Source: Bryobacterales bacterium (GTDB taxonomy: Bacteria > Acidobacteriota > Terriglobia > Bryobacterales > Bryobacteraceae). From it: a DNA stretch of 18,298 nucleotides. The translations under genes and the position numbers were made by a program. The notes under the pieces are model-generated. The model made no database searches. It had not been told where the DNA came from and was given only the letters and a program-made list of their open reading frames with translations. The DNA lies in contig PKYZ01000684.1 of assembly GCA_003132865.1 (NCBI GenBank), forward strand, positions 235 to 18,532, written 5' to 3'. The first letter of the stretch is position 1. Every line of letters begins with the position of its first letter. Below are positions 5,584 to 13,784 of the stretch, piece by piece.

Positions 5584-8244
5584 ATGAAAATCGGCATCGA
5601 TCTCGGCACTACCAACTCCGCCCTCGCCTACATCGACGAACGCGAAGCCGAAGATCGCGACTTCCCCCCCATCCACATCTTCGAAACGCCGCAACTGGTC
5701 GCCCCCGGCCGCACCGAGCCGCGCCGCACCCTGCCTTCTTTCCTCTTCCTCGAAGACGGCCAGCCCGTCGGCGTCTACGCGCGCGAGCAGGGCGCGCTGG
5801 TGCCCACCAAGCTGGTGCACTCCGCCAAGTCCTGGCTCTCCAATCCCGATGTGGACCGCACCGCCAAAATCCTCCCTTGGGATTCGCCCGAAACCGGCCG
5901 CGTGCTCTCCCCCGTGGAAGTCTCGTCGCGCTACATCTCCGCCTTCCGCGACGCTTGGGACACGGCTTGGGGCAACGCCAAGCAGCTTCCGCTGGCCGAT
6001 CAGGATATCGTCCTGACCGTCCCCGCTTCCTTCGACGAAGAAGCCCGCGAGCTCACCGTAATGGCGGCCGAGCAGGCCGGCCTGCCCAAGCTCACGCTGC
6101 TCGAAGAGCCGGCCGCCGCCTTCTATTCCTGGATCGCCAACAACCTCGCGCAATCCCGCAAGCTGCTTTTCGATGGCCAGATCGTGCTGGTCTGCGACGT
6201 GGGCGGCGGCACCAGCGACTTCAGCCTCATCCGCGTCGAACGCCAGGGCGATCTGGTCAACTTCACGCGCACCGCCGTAGGCAAGCATCTGCTGCTCGGC
6301 GGCGATAACCTCGATCTCACCATCGCCTGGCTGGTGGAAACGAAACTCGGCGTGCCGCTCTCCATCCGCCAGCGCAGCGGACTGCGCCGCCAATGCACCA
6401 ACGCCAAGGAGCGGCTGCTCTCGGAGCCCAATCTGAAGAGCGTCGAAATCACCGTGCTGGGCACTGGCTCTGCGCTGATCGGCAAAGCGCTGAAGACCGA
6501 GGTGCTGCGCGAAGAGGCGCTGGAGCTGGCCCTCGATGGCTTCCTGCCCATCACCGCGCGCGGCGACATGCCCAAGGAAGAGAAGCGCAGTCTCTTCCGC
6601 GAGCTGGGCCTGCCCTACGTCTCGGACCCCGCCGTCACCAAGCATCTGAACGCGTTCCTCGAGAGCGCGGGCCAGGCCCCCGACGCCATCCTCTTTAACG
6701 GCGGCTTCTTCATCCCGGAAATCCTGCGCCAACGCGTGGCCGATGCCGTGGGGCGCTGGTACGGCAAGCGGCCGGAAGTCTTCGAGAACCGCGATCTCGA
6801 TCTCGCCGTGGCCACCGGCGCGGCATATTATTCCTATGTCCGTTCGACCGGCAGCGGCGTGTTGGTGCGCGGCGGCCTCCCGCGGACCTACTTCATCGGC
6901 ATCGGCGACTCCACCGCCGTCTGTCTGGTGCCGCGCGGCGCCGAAGAGGGCGCTACCCTGGAAATCGACAACGAAGCGTTGCAACTCGTTGCCAACAAGC
7001 CCGTATCGTTCCGGCTCTACAGTTCCCTCACGCGCAGCGAGGATCGACTCGGCGATGTAGTCGATCTCCCCGCGCTCGGCCCCGATCTGCACACCCACGC
7101 GCCGCTCAACGCCGTCATCCGTTTCGGCAAAAAAGCCGGCGAGCGCCTCATCCCGGTGAAACTCGGCGCGCGCCTGACCGAAATCGGCACGCTCGAAACC
7201 TGGTGCGAATCGAAGATCAGTGAGAATCGCTGGCGCTTGCAGTTCGAGCTGCGCAAAGCGGCCGCAGAGGCCATCGGGCGCAAGCCCGCGGCCGTAATCG
7301 CTGAACAGGCGCTGAAGGATGCGCTGGCGCTGATCCCGGCGGTCTTTTCACCCGCGGCGAAGTCCCCCATCGCCCCGGAGGAACTGCCCGCCAAACTGGA
7401 ACAGATCCTCGGACTCGGCAAGAATTCCTGGCCGCTGGCCGCCATCCGCCAACTGGCCGATGCGTTTCTATCCGCAGCCGATGGCCGCAAGAAGAGCCCG
7501 GCTTACGAAGCTCGCTGGCTCAATCTCGGCGGCTTCTGCCTGCGCCCCGGATTCGGCTATCCGGCCGACGATTTTCGCATCGAGCAGGCGCGCCGGGTCT
7601 ACTCCGCCGGTGTCCAATATGCCAATCAGGTGCAGTGTGAAATCGATTGGTGGATCTTCTGGGGGCGCCTGGCGGGCGGCTTGAACCGCAATCAGCAGAA
7701 CGATATTTACCAACGCCTCTCGTCGTTCCTGCTGCCGCGCGGCGGCAAGAGGCAGCGTCTCAACAGCAGCCTGCTGCGCGAGATGTGGCGAACTGCCGCC
7801 AGTCTGGAACTGCTGCCCATCGGCACGAAGGTTGAGCTGGGCGATGCGCTGGCGCGCCGCGTAAAAGCGGGCGACTTCCGCGAGAGCGAGCTATGGTGTT
7901 TGTCGCGCCTGGCCGCGCGCGAGTTGTTCTATGGTCCGATCAACCAGGTTGTGCCGCCGGCTGCTGCGGGGCGCTGGGCCGAAGCATTGCTGCCGGTGGA
8001 TTCCTCGGGAGTCGGCGACGCTTTGGCGGCCATCGCGCGCCGCACGGAAGATCCCACGCGCGACCTGGCTCCCGCGACGCTCAGTGCCGTGCGGCGCAAA
8101 TTCGAACATCTGCCGCATGCCGAACGCTATCTGGCGGTGTTGGATGGCGAGGAAGAGCGTGACGACCGCGCGTTGGGCCGCATCTTCGGGGAAGAACTAC
8201 CGTCCGGTTTGGTGCTGGCGAACAGCGAAGAAGCCGATAGCTGA
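5584..8244 (+). CDS. Hsp70 family protein with C-terminal DUF3731-like domain
   Basis: This 886-residue protein has a clear Hsp70 ATPase domain: phosphate-1 motif IGIDLGTTNSALAY (residues 3-16), VLTVPASFDEEAR (143-155) followed by LLEEPAAAFYSW, phosphate-2 motif VCDVGGGTSDFSLIRV (203-218), and the adenosine-site segment ILFNGGFFIPEILRQRV around 370-385. DnaK is about 640 residues; here the beta-rich middle is short and the extra 250 C-terminal residues (NLGGFCLRPGFGYPADDFR, IDWWIFWGRLAGGLN, REMWRTAASLELLPIGTK) match my recollection of DUF3731, a domain attached to a subclass of bacterial Hsp70s. It probably uses ATP to handle substrates not shared with DnaK. ATG 5584 is the first start where the motif begins; no DnaJ, GrpE or second Hsp70 gene is nearby. 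Both flanks carry GCTGA-type short repeats, and a 13-bp hairpin precedes the start. Confidence 0.93.
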   Translation: MKIGIDLGTTNSALAYIDEREAEDRDFPPIHIFETPQLVAPGRTEPRRTLPSFLFLEDGQPVGVYAREQGALVPTKLVHSAKSWLSNPDVDRTAKILPWDSPETGRVLSPVEVSSRYISAFRDAWDTAWGNAKQLPLADQDIVLTVPASFDEEARELTVMAAEQAGLPKLTLLEEPAAAFYSWIANNLAQSRKLLFDGQIVLVCDVGGGTSDFSLIRVERQGDLVNFTRTAVGKHLLLGGDNLDLTIAWLVETKLGVPLSIRQRSGLRRQCTNAKERLLSEPNLKSVEITVLGTGSALIGKALKTEVLREEALELALDGFLPITARGDMPKEEKRSLFRELGLPYVSDPAVTKHLNAFLESAGQAPDAILFNGGFFIPEILRQRVADAVGRWYGKRPEVFENRDLDLAVATGAAYYSYVRSTGSGVLVRGGLPRTYFIGIGDSTAVCLVPRGAEEGATLEIDNEALQLVANKPVSFRLYSSLTRSEDRLGDVVDLPALGPDLHTHAPLNAVIRFGKKAGERLIPVKLGARLTEIGTLETWCESKISENRWRLQFELRKAAAEAIGRKPAAVIAEQALKDALALIPAVFSPAAKSPIAPEELPAKLEQILGLGKNSWPLAAIRQLADAFLSAADGRKKSPAYEARWLNLGGFCLRPGFGYPADDFRIEQARRVYSAGVQYANQVQCEIDWWIFWGRLAGGLNRNQQNDIYQRLSSFLLPRGGKRQRLNSSLLREMWRTAASLELLPIGTKVELGDALARRVKAGDFRESELWCLSRLAARELFYGPINQVVPPAAAGRWAEALLPVDSSGVGDALAAIARRTEDPTRDLAPATLSAVRRKFEHLPHAERYLAVLDGEEERDDRALGRIFGEELPSGLVLANSEEADS

Positions 8245-8676
8245 ACGCTGAGAGCTCTTTAAGCCCGCTTCCGGCTCCGGAGCTGTAATATTCAGCACGC
8301 CGTCGTACATCACGCCGAATGGGCTACCACCGGCAAGCTGGTAAGCGTCAATTACCAAAGTGTAAGTTCCCGCGGATAGATCATTGAGTGCGATGGCAGC
8401 CTTGTTACCACTCGTGCAACCGATCGGCCCACTCGCGCAGTTGGAACCCAGATTCCCGTCGGCCGCCCACAGCATGCGGCCGCCACTGCCGTCGCCGCTG
8501 GTGACTATTCCGTTATCGGGCCAAAGGCCCGCCGTGTCGTCCGCCCAGATATCCAGGCCGCCGCTAGCGGCGGCTGCCAAGCTGGCTGAAGATGTCGACC
8601 GTTCCCGCAGTGGCCACCCGCCGAACTGCGCCGGAATGCCCGTAACCAGAGCCGATACTAATATGCCCAACCACAT
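8197..8676 (-). CDS. Exported PEP-CTERM-like protein, C-terminally truncated
   Basis: The product is about 159 residues. It starts MWLGILVSALVTGIPAQF, a plausible signal peptide, and continues through DIWADDTAGLWPDNG, GCTSGNKAAIAL and AGTYTLVIDAYQLAGGSPFGVMYDG to APEPEAG. That series is typical of PEP-CTERM exported proteins, which end in PEP, a hydrophobic helix and an arginine cluster. Here the PEP is followed by LKSSQRSAIGFFAVRQHQTGR, with no hydrophobic helix: the frame runs into the antisense of the Hsp70 3' end and overlaps it by 48 bases. So the sorting tail seems lost, and the protein may be secreted unanchored or be a decaying gene. The start is uncertain: the frame opens at 8748, and a good GGAGGAGG (about 8716-8723) is in frame with neither ATG at useful spacing. 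Confidence 0.6.
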   Translation of the reverse strand: MWLGILVSALVTGIPAQFGGWPLRERSTSSASLAAAASGGLDIWADDTAGLWPDNGIVTSGDGSGGRMLWAADGNLGSNCASGPIGCTSGNKAAIALNDLSAGTYTLVIDAYQLAGGSPFGVMYDGVLNITAPEPEAGLKSSQRSAIGFFAVRQHQTGR

Positions 8677-8980
8677 AATCCGCGACCCAGCCACCGAATT
8701 GCATGAAATGAAATAACCTCCTCCCAGTAATCTACCCAAAAACGGCATTGGATCAAAGCAAAAGCCGAGTTATTTCCCCCTTTTAATACCGGTACTTTTC
8801 TTATCCGGGCTCCCATCATTTTCTGAGGGCCAGGCACAGGGCCTCGTGGGTGGCTCGAAACAAGATCGGCTCGGCGCATGTCGGCCCGCGGCACGGCTAC
8901 GCCATTATCGGGATGGGGCCGGTGACTTAAAGCTCCGTGCCAGGACGCTCTAATCGCTCGCGGAAGAGCATGATGCGCGC
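8677..8980. other. Upstream region of the truncated PEP-CTERM-like gene and 3' flank of truB
   Basis: No further gene is supported in these roughly 300 bases. They include a GGAGGAGG on the minus strand near 8720 and an 8-bp palindrome TACCGGTA at 8787-8794 in an AT-rich setting. No intrinsic terminator for truB was found. Confidence 0.4.
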
Positions 8981-9862
8981 TTACAGCACCACTGCAGGGT
9001 GGTATAAATTCGGCAACACGGCCTCGCCGATGGCGATCAGCTCGCCGTCGCTCGAAACAGCCTTGACGTACCGCGTACCCTGCTGCACGCGGAAAGGCGA
9101 AACCGGGAAGTTGCGGCCCTGCCGGATCTGCCCCGCGGTCAACGGCTCCACGTACACGCTGGGGAACTCCGGCAGCATGCGGGCGGCCGTAGTCAGCGCT
9201 TCTCCCAGGCGGTTCTCGGCGGCCAGTTGCTGGAGTTGCGGAATCGTACGCGCCTGCTGCAGGGTGAATTCGGCGGAGGCCATGCGCCGCAGATCGCGCA
9301 GGTGCGCGCCGCATCCCAAGGCTTGACCCAGATCGTGTGCAATCGAGCGCATGTACGTGCCTCCGGAGCAGTGCGCGCGCAGCCGGGCTTCCGAACCGCG
9401 CACCTCCAACAGCGTCAGCTCGTGGATGCGCACGGGCACGGGCGGCAGATCCACGGGCATCTGCCGGCGGGCTAATGCGTAAGCGCGCACGCCATCCACC
9501 TTCTTGGCGGATACCGGGGGCGGCGCCTGCAGGATCTCACCGCGAAAGTTGTCGAGCAGCCGCTCCAGATCTTCGGCGCCGACCTGCGGCTCAGTCTCGG
9601 GGGATGTCGGCGACCCGCCGCGGTCGTAGGTGTCGGTTGCGAAGCCGAAGCGGATCAGCGCCTCGTAGATTTTATCGCTGCGCGTATAGAACTGCGCCAG
9701 ACGCGTCGCCCGCCCGATCACCAGGGGCAGCACTCCGGTGGCGATGGGGTCGAGCGTGCCCAAGTGGCCGATCTTCTTGGTGTTGGCGATGCGGCGCATC
9801 TTGCTCACCACGTCGTGCGACGTCCAACCCTCTTCCTTGTCTACTACGATGACTCCGTCCAC
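8981..9862 (-). CDS. truB: tRNA pseudouridine(55) synthase TruB
   Basis: TruB converts U55 of the T-loop to pseudouridine in most tRNAs. The 293-residue product starts MDGVIVVDKEEGWTSHDVV and has the catalytic motif GHLGTLDPIATGVLPL with the nucleophile D38. It continues with KIYEALIRFGFATDTYD, the PPPVSAKKVDGVRAYALAR segment and the SGGTYMRSIAHDLGQALG motif, all diagnostic for the family. Length is normal. The GTG start is supported by GGGAGA about nine bases upstream. The usual neighbours rbfA, infB and rpsO are not seen downstream; instead a GHMP kinase gene lies 44 bases upstream on the same strand, separated by a small REP-like hairpin, so co-transcription is possible. Confidence 0.96.
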   Translation of the reverse strand: MDGVIVVDKEEGWTSHDVVSKMRRIANTKKIGHLGTLDPIATGVLPLVIGRATRLAQFYTRSDKIYEALIRFGFATDTYDRGGSPTSPETEPQVGAEDLERLLDNFRGEILQAPPPVSAKKVDGVRAYALARRQMPVDLPPVPVRIHELTLLEVRGSEARLRAHCSGGTYMRSIAHDLGQALGCGAHLRDLRRMASAEFTLQQARTIPQLQQLAAENRLGEALTTAARMLPEFPSVYVEPLTAGQIRQGRNFPVSPFRVQQGTRYVKAVSSDGELIAIGEAVLPNLYHPAVVL

Positions 9863-9881
9863 GTTAAAATTCTCCCGGTGG

Positions 9882-9899
9882 GACAGGCTTTAGCCTGTC
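9882..9899. repeat. Short REP-like hairpin between kinase gene and truB
   Basis: GACAGGCT-TT-AGCCTGTC, 8-bp perfect arms, preceded by GGTGG. It shares the (G)CAGGCT...AGCCTG core with elements at 11079-11125 and 18271-18293. Confidence 0.6.
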
Positions 9900-9906
9900 G
9901 AAACGG

Positions 9907-10917
9907 CTATGCTCGCCCGCGGCTGACCCACACCCCGCGCGGCGCCACGCGGACCGGCAATACGGTGGCGCCCTCCTGCTCAATGACCTCCGATACGCGC
10001 GATTTCGCCCCGCGCTCGACCAGAAAGAAGACGCATCCGCCACCACCGGCTCCGCAAACCTTGGCGCCCACCGCGCCGGCCGGCCGCGTCACCTCCACCA
10101 GCCGGTCGATCAGCGGCGTGGTAATCCCCGGGGCATTCTTTTTGCGGTTGGTCCACTCCTGCCGCAGCAAGCGCGCCACTTCGTCCCAATCGGGTTTCTC
10201 CAGCGCCTGCCGCATGGCGCGCGCGATCTGCGCGATGCGGTCGAAATTGCGCTGGACGGCGCGGTCGCCGTCGATGTGCGCCTTCATCACCTCCCAGTTG
10301 TTGATGCCGGAATTGCGCGGCACGCCGGTATACGCCAGGACCACGCGTTCGTTGAGGTCTTCCGGATCCACCGCCACGGGCTTGCGCACGACCCCCGCTT
10401 CGGTCAGCTCGATGGCGCTGACGCCGCCGTACATGGCCGGATAATAGTCCTGGCAGCCGGTGGGCACGCGGATGATCTGGGCTTCGATGTTCTGGGCGAT
10501 CTCCCGCAGCTTTTCGAGCTTATGGCCCGCGTTGGTCAGCTTGTTGAACGCGGCGGCCAGCGCGACGATGAGCGTGGACGATCCGGAGACGCCGGCCCCG
10601 GCCGGGGCTTCGGAATTGGTGACCAGGTCGAGTCCGGTAGCCGGCGCGAAATACCGCACTACATAGGCGGCCAGCGGCAGCTTATAACGCTTGGCGGCGC
10701 GCAACGCGGTCAGCGATTCAAACTCCTCCTGGCCGTTGAGGTCGCGCGACCGCAGCGTGATGCGCGAATCCGCGCGGGTTTCGAGCGCGCAACTGGCATA
10801 GCGGTCCACGGCGAAGTTCACGGTGACCGGCGCGGCGTGGAACAGGTACAGCGGCCAGATGTCGATAGTGCCGCCCGCCATATCCACGCGGCAGGGAGCC
10901 TTGGCTGTTATCTTCAT
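9907..10917 (-). CDS. GHMP family sugar kinase, HddA-like
   Basis: The 336 residues contain the three GHMP motifs: N-terminal KITAKAPCRVDMAGG (2-16), the ATP-binding EAPAGAGVSGSSTL (103-115), and C-terminal KVCGAGGGGCVFFLVE. GCQDYYPAMYGG (154-164) carries the aspartate expected as catalytic base (D157). The combination of APCRVDMAGGTIDI at the start with GCQD and CGAGGGG resembles D-glycero-D-manno-heptose 7-phosphate kinase (HddA) and related sugar-1-kinases such as L-fucokinase-type enzymes. The product would be a sugar 1-phosphate destined for a nucleotide sugar. No other heptose genes are in the window, so the true substrate is open. ATG 10917 has no clear ribosome site. It lies upstream of truB on the same strand. 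Confidence 0.85.
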   Translation of the reverse strand: MKITAKAPCRVDMAGGTIDIWPLYLFHAAPVTVNFAVDRYASCALETRADSRITLRSRDLNGQEEFESLTALRAAKRYKLPLAAYVVRYFAPATGLDLVTNSEAPAGAGVSGSSTLIVALAAAFNKLTNAGHKLEKLREIAQNIEAQIIRVPTGCQDYYPAMYGGVSAIELTEAGVVRKPVAVDPEDLNERVVLAYTGVPRNSGINNWEVMKAHIDGDRAVQRNFDRIAQIARAMRQALEKPDWDEVARLLRQEWTNRKKNAPGITTPLIDRLVEVTRPAGAVGAKVCGAGGGGCVFFLVERGAKSRVSEVIEQEGATVLPVRVAPRGVWVSRGRA

Positions 10918-11193
10918 GCGATTGAAGATCTACTATATATCGCGGCGCTGTGGGACGCGCTTTGCGCGCCGGATTTCACGCGGACGGCGGGTTGGCTAGA
11001 ATTAAAATACTTTAATAAAGAGTTTTGAGCGACGATTTGGATATAGACTCCAGAAAGCATGGTCCTATTGACTCCATTGTGGGGCAGGCTCGCAGCCTGC
11101 GGCGGCCTCGCAGGCCGCCCCGCACCCGCTTTCTAGGCGCCAGAGAGGTTCCCGAAGGGACCGCCCGTTGCTCCTGAGAAGCCCGGAAACCAA
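10918..11193. promoter_or_regulatory. Divergent intergenic region with an AT-rich island and a REP element
   Basis: About 275 bases between the divergently transcribed kinase gene and the 818-aa protein gene. Positions 10998-11030 form an AT-rich island (AATTAAAATACTTTAAT) in otherwise GC-rich DNA, a likely promoter zone for either strand; TATATAG at 10933-10939 lies near the kinase start. The REP element at 11079-11125 fills the rest. Confidence 0.4.
11079..11125. repeat. REP-like double hairpin
   Basis: GCAGGCT-CGC-AGCCTGC (11084-11100) is followed directly by GGCGGCCT-CGC-AGGCCGCC (11101-11119). Both hairpins have the same CGC loop. Outer bases GTGGGG (11079-11084) can pair with CCCC-G-CAC (11118-11125), enclosing both in a cloverleaf-like fold. 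The GTGGGGCAGGC opening recurs at 18271. Confidence 0.75.
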
Positions 11194-13650
11194 ATGGAAA
11201 TCCTGGGTAAGATCTTCGGGCAGGTTCCTTCTGCCGGGAGGCTCAATTCGCTGAGAACCGCGGAACATCGCCCGACCTCCGTATGCCGTTCGGCCCGCTT
11301 CGCAGTGTGTCTGAGCTTGGCGATGTTGATTTCCCCAGTCTGGCTCGTCGCGCAGGGCACACTGGGCAGGCTGACGCTGCTTGACGCCCCCGTACTAGCA
11401 ATCGACGACAGCGGAACCGTGGTCCTGCAGTTCCGCAATGACGGGCGCTCCAATGTGAATCTCGCGCTCACCGCCAGCGAAATTGCGAACGCTGCCGGTA
11501 AACGCTCCAACGCCAAGGTAGTTTTGAAGACGGTTGCGGACCTGGATGGAAAAACATTAGTGGAAACCAAGGAGGTCCCTCCCGGGAATTATCTGTATGT
11601 CCGGGCCGAAGTCAGCAACGTTCTGCAGGACGGAGACTGGGAATTCGAGGTCCACAACCATGGCGCCAAAATTGGAGTATTCAAGGTCACCCGAGCCCCA
11701 GTGCCGTTTGCCGTCAAGCTGGATGTGCCGGACTCGGGGACGCCGGAGATCTCCCTCCAGAGTGGCGCGCCGAAGCATCTGTCCTTCAAAAACGACGACG
11801 ACAGGGCTTACCCGGTAAGTTGGGAGTTCGTGATCGATGGTAAGAACGGCAAGGCACCGATCCCACCGGCCCCCGGCAACAAGGGAGCTGGGGAAGCGGG
11901 TCTTACGCTGCCTGCGCACGGGACCGGCCAGTTCTCGGTTATTCCGCCGGGGGAGTGGTTTGGCTGGAAGACCCTACTGAAGGATGAAACCACAGACGGC
12001 TGGCTGACTGTTCGCCTGCGCCGTCCGGAATGCGCCGCGGAAGGATGCGAGCCATCGCCGGACGCGCCCTCCCGGACTTTCCACATCAAGGTGAACCTGG
12101 CTGGTTGTTCCAAGGATTGCCAGGCCGTTTGGGCGGACGTATTTGTTTTCACTGGCGTTCTGTTAGGCGCTCTATTCTCGTTTTTTGCCAACCTTGTCCT
12201 GCCGAACTATTTCCGCCGCCGCGACTTGACTCGAGGCTTGAACCAAATAGAAGCTCGCATCTCGAGCCTGCCGGTCGCGCTCGCCTCCCGCCTGCGTGTG
12301 CTCGCCGCCACCGAGCGGACGAGACTGCAGGGATCCTTGAAGGACTTTGTTTTCTTCAGCCTGGAGTTCCGCAGCCGGATAACCGAGTTGGAGCAGTCGG
12401 CTCAACAACTGGAGGGCTACGTGAGCCTTCTGGAGAAAATGGGGGCCGACCGGATCCGTTTCGAGGCCCTGCGCGAAGCAGGTGCGCCGCCGACCCTGGT
12501 GGATCAGATCGAAGATCTTTTCGAAGAAGCCATTCAAACCCTCGACGTCGTCACATTTACCGAGTCCGCACGGGAATCCGCCAAGACCAAAGTGTCGGAC
12601 ATCGAAAAGCGGATAAACGATTTGCAGAAGCCAGGACCGGAGTTTGGCCGCCAATTAGTTGAACGTGCCAAAGGGTTGAAACAGGAGTTTGGCTTCGACC
12701 CGAACCCCCCTGTGCCCCCATCCGACACCCGCGATCGAATGCGCACCCGCGTTCCCAGGCTATGGGACCAATTGCGACTTGAGCTTGGAGATGCGAACAA
12801 TCTCGTGCCAGCCGAGTACGCCAAGTGGGATATGGTTCTGTATAAATTGGATCTGATCCGCAAGTACGTGGATTGGCGCGATGCCGGAACGCGCGCGGAC
12901 CGCGTCAATCCAAGGCCCGATGAGATCGAAACCGAGCTGGTAAGGCGCCTGCTGCTCTTCAGTTGGGAAGGACTGGACGCCGCCCGCCGCTACATCCAGG
13001 AGATGGAGGAGAACATCTTCGCGGAGGATATGGGAAAGCAAATCAGGCACGTGAGTATCCACACGGATCGCTTCTTAGTCAGACCGTTTGCACCCACGCA
13101 GTTCCATCTGGAGTTTACCGATCGGGCTTACGACACGGCTACGGCCCAGCGGGACTGGACATGTGTTTGGTATTTCGATCACCGTCCGGTCGCCGGCGAT
13201 CTCCCCTGCCCCGCCGATCACGATAACAGGATGCGGGAGTACGGTTGGATCGTCACACACTATTTTCCGGACGACGGGTGCTTCGCGGTGAGCGTGGGAT
13301 TTAGCCCGCATACAGGCGGGCCGGAGATTACGGGTCCTAAGAGCGAGATCCCGGTACAGTTGGAAAGGCCCCGGCAAGTCCAGCCGCGGCGCCCGACGAT
13401 GATCGGACGCTTCCGAGCCTTCCTGGCCAGGCAAGTCCAGCCGTGGCGCCCGGCGATGATCGAACTCTTCCAAATCCTCCTGGCCATTCTGCCCGCCTTG
13501 CTGGCCCTGATGGCCGGCGGCAAAGATCAGTTGCTAAAACTGGATCTCTTCCCGGCTTTCCTGGCGATCTTTGCGCTGGGTTTCGGCTCCGACCAGATCA
13601 AGAATAAGCTGGTTCCGCCGGCTCCGGCCGCACCGGCTCCGCGCGCGTGA
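11194..13650 (+). CDS. Large membrane protein of unrecognised family
   Basis: The protein is 818 residues. A basic N-terminal stretch leads to a hydrophobic segment (FAVCLSLAMLISPVWLVAQG, 36-55) read as a signal peptide or anchor. Residues 56-311 are beta-rich, resembling one or two Ig-like domains, with four cysteines near the membrane (C280, C285, C305, C309). A transmembrane helix at about 312-337 is followed by RRR, so the next part should be cytoplasmic: a long helical, probably coiled-coil region (340-600). Residues around 625-735 look PKD/Ig-like (CVWYFDHRPVAG, YGWIVTHYFPDDGCFAVSV). Two more hydrophobic helices (about 758-777 and 784-803) lie near the Pro/Ala-rich end. Residues 727-764 contain a 19-residue direct duplication. 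ATG 11194 is the first start after an in-frame stop; the ribosome site is weak. Function unknown. Confidence 0.8.
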   Translation: MEILGKIFGQVPSAGRLNSLRTAEHRPTSVCRSARFAVCLSLAMLISPVWLVAQGTLGRLTLLDAPVLAIDDSGTVVLQFRNDGRSNVNLALTASEIANAAGKRSNAKVVLKTVADLDGKTLVETKEVPPGNYLYVRAEVSNVLQDGDWEFEVHNHGAKIGVFKVTRAPVPFAVKLDVPDSGTPEISLQSGAPKHLSFKNDDDRAYPVSWEFVIDGKNGKAPIPPAPGNKGAGEAGLTLPAHGTGQFSVIPPGEWFGWKTLLKDETTDGWLTVRLRRPECAAEGCEPSPDAPSRTFHIKVNLAGCSKDCQAVWADVFVFTGVLLGALFSFFANLVLPNYFRRRDLTRGLNQIEARISSLPVALASRLRVLAATERTRLQGSLKDFVFFSLEFRSRITELEQSAQQLEGYVSLLEKMGADRIRFEALREAGAPPTLVDQIEDLFEEAIQTLDVVTFTESARESAKTKVSDIEKRINDLQKPGPEFGRQLVERAKGLKQEFGFDPNPPVPPSDTRDRMRTRVPRLWDQLRLELGDANNLVPAEYAKWDMVLYKLDLIRKYVDWRDAGTRADRVNPRPDEIETELVRRLLLFSWEGLDAARRYIQEMEENIFAEDMGKQIRHVSIHTDRFLVRPFAPTQFHLEFTDRAYDTATAQRDWTCVWYFDHRPVAGDLPCPADHDNRMREYGWIVTHYFPDDGCFAVSVGFSPHTGGPEITGPKSEIPVQLERPRQVQPRRPTMIGRFRAFLARQVQPWRPAMIELFQILLAILPALLALMAGGKDQLLKLDLFPAFLAIFALGFGSDQIKNKLVPPAPAAPAPRA
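13373..13486 (+). repeat. 57-bp tandem duplication inside the 818-aa protein gene
   Basis: Copy 1 at 13373-13429 and copy 2 at 13430-13486 agree at about 49 of 57 positions by hand alignment, including the first 14 bases. It encodes RQVQPRRPTMIGRFRAFLA followed by RQVQPWRPAMIELFQILLA and is in frame; the second copy has turned into the start of a membrane helix. Confidence 0.8.
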
Positions 13651-13784
13651 TCGTTCACATACCCGATTACCGCAATCGGATAATCCCGGATAGATCCGAT
13701 CCCGTTGCGGCAGGCCGTACAAAATGGCGATGCCAAATCCTCCGATCGGGATCGAGATCCGTTGGCGTGATATCTTCATACGTG

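Noticed and set aside
5401..7098. A 565-codon open frame on the minus strand inside the Hsp70 gene
   Set aside because: It is antisense to clear Hsp70 motifs, lacks family motifs and is explained by high GC at third positions suppressing stops.
8787..8794. TACCGGTA palindrome as an operator for the PEP-CTERM-like gene
   Set aside because: Eight bases only, single copy, no extension of symmetry; likely chance.
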